A stretch of DNA of 18,796 nt from Nitrococcus sp. (lineage in GTDB: Bacteria; Pseudomonadota; Gammaproteobacteria; Nitrococcales; Nitrococcaceae), in the NCBI GenBank assembly GCA_030452365.1, contig JAKDMK010000007.1:1-18796 (forward strand). Direction: 5' to 3'. Both the position numbers and the translations under genes were made by a program. The number at the start of each line of letters is the position of its first letter. The stretch's first letter is position 1. This document shows, in pieces, positions 16,447 through 18,796 of the stretch. The notes beneath the pieces are model-generated. The model was not told the DNA's origin and searched no databases. It worked only from the letters and a program-made list of their open reading frames with translations.

Positions 16447-16572
16447 GCTGACGAAGTAGAGGAGGGGATTCTACTTGGCCGGCTGGGCGCGCCGAACGAG
16501 ATAGGGTATTCCGCGGTCTATATCCTCGAGCATGAATATTTCAGCGGGCGTGTGCTCGATGTGGTGCCTGCA
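16447..16572 (+). pseudogene. C-terminal remnant of a short-chain dehydrogenase/reductase (FabG-like)
   Basis: The frame here encodes EEGILLGRLGAPNEIGYSAV and continues YILEHEYFSGRVLDV. This is the characteristic C-terminal end of FabG-like short-chain dehydrogenases: the GRLG-x-P-x-EI segment, then a helix, then the FxGRVxxV strand before the final DGG, which here reads VPA. Nothing of the Rossmann fold, the TGxxxGIG motif or the YxxxK active site precedes it, because the egtD stop and a hairpin lie immediately upstream. The frame stays open to 16632, overlapping the start of the DUF883 gene. I interpret it as the surviving tail of a deleted gene, not as a functional small protein. Identification is from motif memory only. 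Confidence 0.5.
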
Positions 16573-16589
16573 AACGCAAGGAGACTGAT

Positions 16590-16883
16590 ATGGGAAGCAC
16601 TGACGATCTTCGCAAAGAGCTGGACAAGCTAAAGGCGGATGTGGCGAACCTGCGCAATCTCGGCAGCGAGCAGCTGCACGCGATGCGGGACTCGGCGGAG
16701 GATGAGATGCAGCGGCGGCGCCAGATATTGCAGCGCGGTATCAAGGCGGGACAGAACCGCGGCCGCCGTGCCCGTGCGGAGATGGAAGATGAGATGAGCG
16801 CTCATCCCTACGTCAGCTTCGTCGCGGCCGCGGGTGTAGGCTTTCTCCTGGCGAAGCTCCTAGATATCGCCACCAAGCGCTAA
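16590..16883 (+). CDS. DUF883 family protein (ElaB/YqjD-like), C-tail membrane anchored
   Basis: This 97-residue protein has a charged, helical N-terminal two-thirds (residues 1-70, predicted coiled coil with many Glu, Arg and Gln). A short segment HPYVSFVAAAGVGFLLAKLL at about 72-91 follows and forms a single membrane anchor. This is the layout of the DUF883 family, which includes E. coli ElaB, YqjD and YgaM. Those members are stationary-phase inner-membrane proteins reported to bind ribosomes; that role is not demonstrated for this one. The ATG is preceded by AAGGAG at six bases, so the start is well supported. It is convergent with htpX, with only 15 bases between stop codons. Confidence 0.85.
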   Translation: MGSTDDLRKELDKLKADVANLRNLGSEQLHAMRDSAEDEMQRRRQILQRGIKAGQNRGRRARAEMEDEMSAHPYVSFVAAAGVGFLLAKLLDIATKR

Positions 16884-16898
16884 TGCTCGCCGGTTCAG

Positions 16899-17762
16899 TT
16901 AGGGCCGAGTCATGGCCTCCAGGCGGCGAATGCGCTCATCGGTGGATGGGTGGGTGGCGAAGAGCCGCGCGAGCCGCAGTCCGCCGAGGGGATTGACGAT
17001 AAAAAGATGCGCGGTGGCGGGATGATGGGCTGCCGCCCGCATCGGCGCGTGCGTATTAGCCTGCTCCAACTTGCGCAGCGCGCTCGCGAGCCACATTGGA
17101 TTGCCCGTGAGCTCCGCGCCGCCTTGATCGGCGCCGAACTCGCGCGAGCGCGAGACCGCGAGCTGGATCAGCGTGGCGGCAATCGGCGCCAGGATCATCA
17201 TCACCAGCGCGCCCAGCAAACCTCCGCCTTCCCCTTCCTCGTCATTGTTGCCCCCCAGCCCGCCGAATAACAGCATCCACTGTGCCATGTTCGCGAGCAT
17301 GGTGATGGCGCCGGCGAGCGTTGCCGCGATGGCGCTCACCAGCGTATCGCGATGACGGACATGACTGAGCTCATGCGCCAATACCGCGATGAGCTCTTCA
17401 CGGTTCATGATGCGCAGCAATCCCGTGGTTGCGGCCACGGCCGCATGCTCCGGGCTGCGCCCGGTGGCGAAGGCATTGGGGGTATCGGTCTCGATGATGT
17501 AAACCGCGGGCATCGGCATCTTGGCTCGCCCTGCCAGCTCCTCCACCACCGAGCACAGCTCGGGCGCGCTATCCGGCCCCACCGGCTGCGCCCGGTACAG
17601 GCGCAGCACCAGCTTATCCGAGAACCAATAGCTGCCGAAGTTCATCACCACGGCCAATCCCAGCGCCAGGATCATCCCGACGTTACCGCCCAGCGCCTTG
17701 CCCGCCAGCACCAGCAGGGCCGTGAGGCTCGCAAGCAAAACGGTGGTGCGCAGTGCGTTCAT
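16899..17762 (-). CDS. htpX: Membrane zinc metalloprotease HtpX
   Basis: HtpX is an inner-membrane M48-family protease that degrades misfolded membrane proteins. The 287-residue length is normal. Two hydrophobic segments lie at about residues 7-25 and 29-47. The zinc site is HELSH at 130-134 with the third ligand Glu208 in SREFGAD, and two further hydrophobic segments lie between (about 143-168 and 181-202). A Gly/Glu-rich loop separates these. [16 protein letters not shown] near 95-110 is typical of the family. The ATG is preceded by GGAGG four bases upstream. A sigma-32-like promoter lies 60-88 bases upstream, matching the known heat-shock control of E. coli htpX. It is divergent from pdhA. 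Confidence 0.96.
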   Translation of the reverse strand: MNALRTTVLLASLTALLVLAGKALGGNVGMILALGLAVVMNFGSYWFSDKLVLRLYRAQPVGPDSAPELCSVVEELAGRAKMPMPAVYIIETDTPNAFATGRSPEHAAVAATTGLLRIMNREELIAVLAHELSHVRHRDTLVSAIAATLAGAITMLANMAQWMLLFGGLGGNNDEEGEGGGLLGALVMMILAPIAATLIQLAVSRSREFGADQGGAELTGNPMWLASALRKLEQANTHAPMRAAAHHPATAHLFIVNPLGGLRLARLFATHPSTDERIRRLEAMTRP

Positions 17763-17821
17763 TGATCCTCCAGCGAGAGTAGGCTCAATAATATTGTCCG
17801 CCTTATCGAATACGTTTTCCT

Positions 17822-17850
17822 ATATGGCGCCGCGGTCGGCTGTTCTCAAG
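17822..17850 (-). promoter_or_regulatory. Candidate sigma-32 heat-shock promoter of htpX
   Basis: On the minus strand CTTGAGA (17850-17844) is followed after 14 bases by CGCCATAT (17829-17822). The E. coli heat-shock consensus is CTTGAAA, 13-17 bases, then CCCCATNT. Both elements differ from it by one base. Transcription would start near 17815, leaving a leader of about 50 bases before htpX, which is a known heat-shock gene in E. coli. Confidence 0.55.
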
Positions 17851-17878
17851 CTCCCAGCCGTTATCGGCTATTGAGCTT
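17848..17878. promoter_or_regulatory. Interrupted palindrome between htpX and pdhA, possible operator
   Basis: AAGCTC (17848-17853) and AGCCG (17856-17860) are mirrored by CGGCT (17865-17869) and GAGCTT (17873-17878) around the loop TTAT. The inner AGCCG-TTAT-CGGCT is a perfect 14-base palindrome. It touches the -35 of the htpX promoter candidate and overlaps the -35 of the pdhA candidate, so a protein bound here could affect both. No regulator family is recognised. Confidence 0.4.
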
Positions 17879-17900
17879 ACGTCATCTAAGCTTGTCTAAT
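17871..17900 (+). promoter_or_regulatory. Candidate sigma-70 promoter of pdhA
   Basis: TTGAGC (17871-17876), an 18-base spacer and TCTAAT (17895-17900) give a moderate match to the -35/-10 consensus. The predicted start is near 17907, about 40 bases before the pdhA ATG. Confidence 0.35.
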
Positions 17901-17948
17901 GAAAGGTATCACGCACAATCATTAATGGGCGGCAAGGAGGATGGCAGT

Positions 17949-18796
17949 ATGCGATGCGTCGCGCAATTTGAAGTTTGCTACACCGGCTATTTGGATCACG
18001 AGCTGCAGGTGACCGCGCCGTTGCCCGAGTTTGCCCGTGACCCGGCCAATCTGATTGCGGCATACCGCGCCATGACGAATGCGCGTGCGTTCGACCGCAA
18101 GGCAATCAATCTGCAGCGCACGGGCCAGCTCGGGACATTCGCATCTTGCCTCGGCGAGGAGGCGATCGCCGTTGCCGTCGGTTTGGCGATGCGGCCCGAA
18201 GACGTGCTGTTGCCGATGTACCGTCACCATGGAGCTTATCTCAGCCGGGGCGTGCGCATCGAGGAGCTGCTGGCGTACTGGGGCGGTGACGAGCGCGGCA
18301 TGGATTTCGAAAGTGTACGCGAGGACTTTCCGATCGCCGTGCCCATAGCGACGCACGCCCCGCACGCCGTGGGAGTCGCTTATGCCTTTAAGTATCGCAG
18401 GGAGCCGCGGGTCGCTGTCTGCCTGCTCGGCGACGGCGCCACTTCCAAGGGTGACTTCTACGAGGCCATGAATGCGGCCGGTACTTGGGATCTGCCGGTG
18501 GTCTTCGTCGTATGCAACAACCTGTGGGCCATCTCCGTGCCACGCAAGCTGCAGAGCCGGGCGCAGACCCTGGCGCAGAAAGCCATCGCCGCCGGCTTCG
18601 ACGGCGAGCAGGTCGACGGCAACGATTATATCGCGCTGCGCGATCGCATGGATCGGGCCCTGCAGCGCGCCCGCAGCGGCGAGGGGCCTAGCCTGATCGA
18701 AGCACTTACCTATCGGATGGGTGATCATACGACAGCGGATGATGCGCGGCGCTATCGCAGCGCCGCGCATCATCCGCTGTCGTATGATCACCCATC
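17949..18796 (+). CDS. pdhA: Pyruvate/2-oxoacid dehydrogenase E1 component, alpha subunit (partial, 3' end lost)
   Basis: E1 alpha is the thiamine-diphosphate subunit that decarboxylates pyruvate (or a branched-chain 2-oxo acid) and passes the acyl group to E2. The frame runs open to the window end. Motifs are LQRTGQLGTFASCLGEEA near residues 55-72, LLPMYRHHGAYLSRG, YWGGDERGMDF, VPIATHAPHAVGVAYAFK near 131-148, the thiamine-diphosphate motif GDGATSKGDFYEAMN from 161 ending in CNN at 189-191, and EALTYRMGDHTTADDARRYR at 251-270. The start ATG has AAGGAGG eight bases upstream; an ATG at 17941 is out of frame. The usual length is about 350-360 residues, so roughly 85 are missing. The genuine sequence ends at about 18758: beyond it the DNA is a perfect reverse complement of what precedes, so the last 12 residues are not real. 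The E1 beta and E2 genes would be expected beyond the edge. Confidence 0.93.
   Translation, partial: MRCVAQFEVCYTGYLDHELQVTAPLPEFARDPANLIAAYRAMTNARAFDRKAINLQRTGQLGTFASCLGEEAIAVAVGLAMRPEDVLLPMYRHHGAYLSRGVRIEELLAYWGGDERGMDFESVREDFPIAVPIATHAPHAVGVAYAFKYRREPRVAVCLLGDGATSKGDFYEAMNAAGTWDLPVVFVVCNNLWAISVPRKLQSRAQTLAQKAIAAGFDGEQVDGNDYIALRDRMDRALQRARSGEGPSLIEALTYRMGDHTTADDARRYRSAAHHPLSYDHP
18716..18796. repeat. Perfect terminal fold-back palindrome (38-base arms), probable assembly artefact
   Basis: Positions 18716-18753 are exactly reverse-complemented at 18759-18796 around a five-base loop (18754-18758). The left arm encodes conserved pdhA residues, so the right arm is the copy. A perfect fold-back ending exactly at the contig end points to a chimeric or assembly artefact. 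Confidence 0.92.

Noticed and set aside
17922..18791. A 289-codon open frame on the minus strand opposite pdhA
   Set aside because: It is antisense to strongly conserved E1 alpha coding sequence, and its start codon lies inside the artefactual fold-back. The protein has no recognisable motif.

Overview
This 18.8-kb window is one high-GC, gene-dense chromosomal segment from a gammaproteobacterium. The support is the NhaB antiporter, the FbaB-type class I aldolase, the 180-kDa NAD-glutamate dehydrogenase, a YbfF-like esterase, HtpX and a DUF1631 protein. A near-perfect CRP-like palindrome also fits this group. I cannot name a genus. No rRNA, tRNA, CRISPR array, complete insertion sequence or phage gene is visible, and no gap without a gene exceeds 300 bases.

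Layout. Positions 152-10649 carry six genes on the minus strand. In transcription order these are fbaB (class I fructose-bisphosphate aldolase), nhaB (Na+/H+ antiporter), nadC (quinolinate phosphoribosyltransferase), a divergent ketoacyl-ACP synthase III homologue, gdhB (NAD-glutamate dehydrogenase) and a YbfF-like hydrolase. The gaps are 106, 77, 27, 151 and 54 bases, so parts may be co-transcribed, although short palindromic repeats lie after nhaB and after gdhB. A divergent regulatory region with a CRP-type site separates fbaB from a plus-strand DUF1631 gene (10881-13103). A convergent gap with tandem palindromic repeats follows. Next is an ergothioneine module: egtC and egtB on the minus strand, egtD divergent on the plus strand. 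After egtD come a GC-rich hairpin, what looks like the surviving C-terminal tail of a short-chain dehydrogenase, and a small DUF883 (ElaB/YqjD-like) membrane-anchored protein. htpX is convergent to that gene and has a heat-shock-like promoter. The window ends inside pdhA (E1 alpha of a 2-oxoacid dehydrogenase complex).

How the genes relate. Most are housekeeping or stress functions: carbon and NAD metabolism, sodium homeostasis, thiol redox protection and membrane protein quality control. The only obvious pathway cluster is ergothioneine synthesis: EgtD makes hercynine, EgtB adds the sulfur substrate, and EgtC trims a gamma-glutamyl group. The C-S lyase step (EgtE) is not in the window.

The most notable observations are these. 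The KAS III homologue keeps its cysteine but appears to have lost both other catalytic residues. A perfect CRP-like site lies at near-class-II spacing before the DUF1631 gene. Two related repeats each begin with the stop codon of the preceding gene. A short-chain dehydrogenase remnant is present. The last 81 bases are a perfect fold-back palindrome that is most likely an assembly artefact and corrupts the end of pdhA. I did not find convincing evidence of an entirely new multi-gene system.
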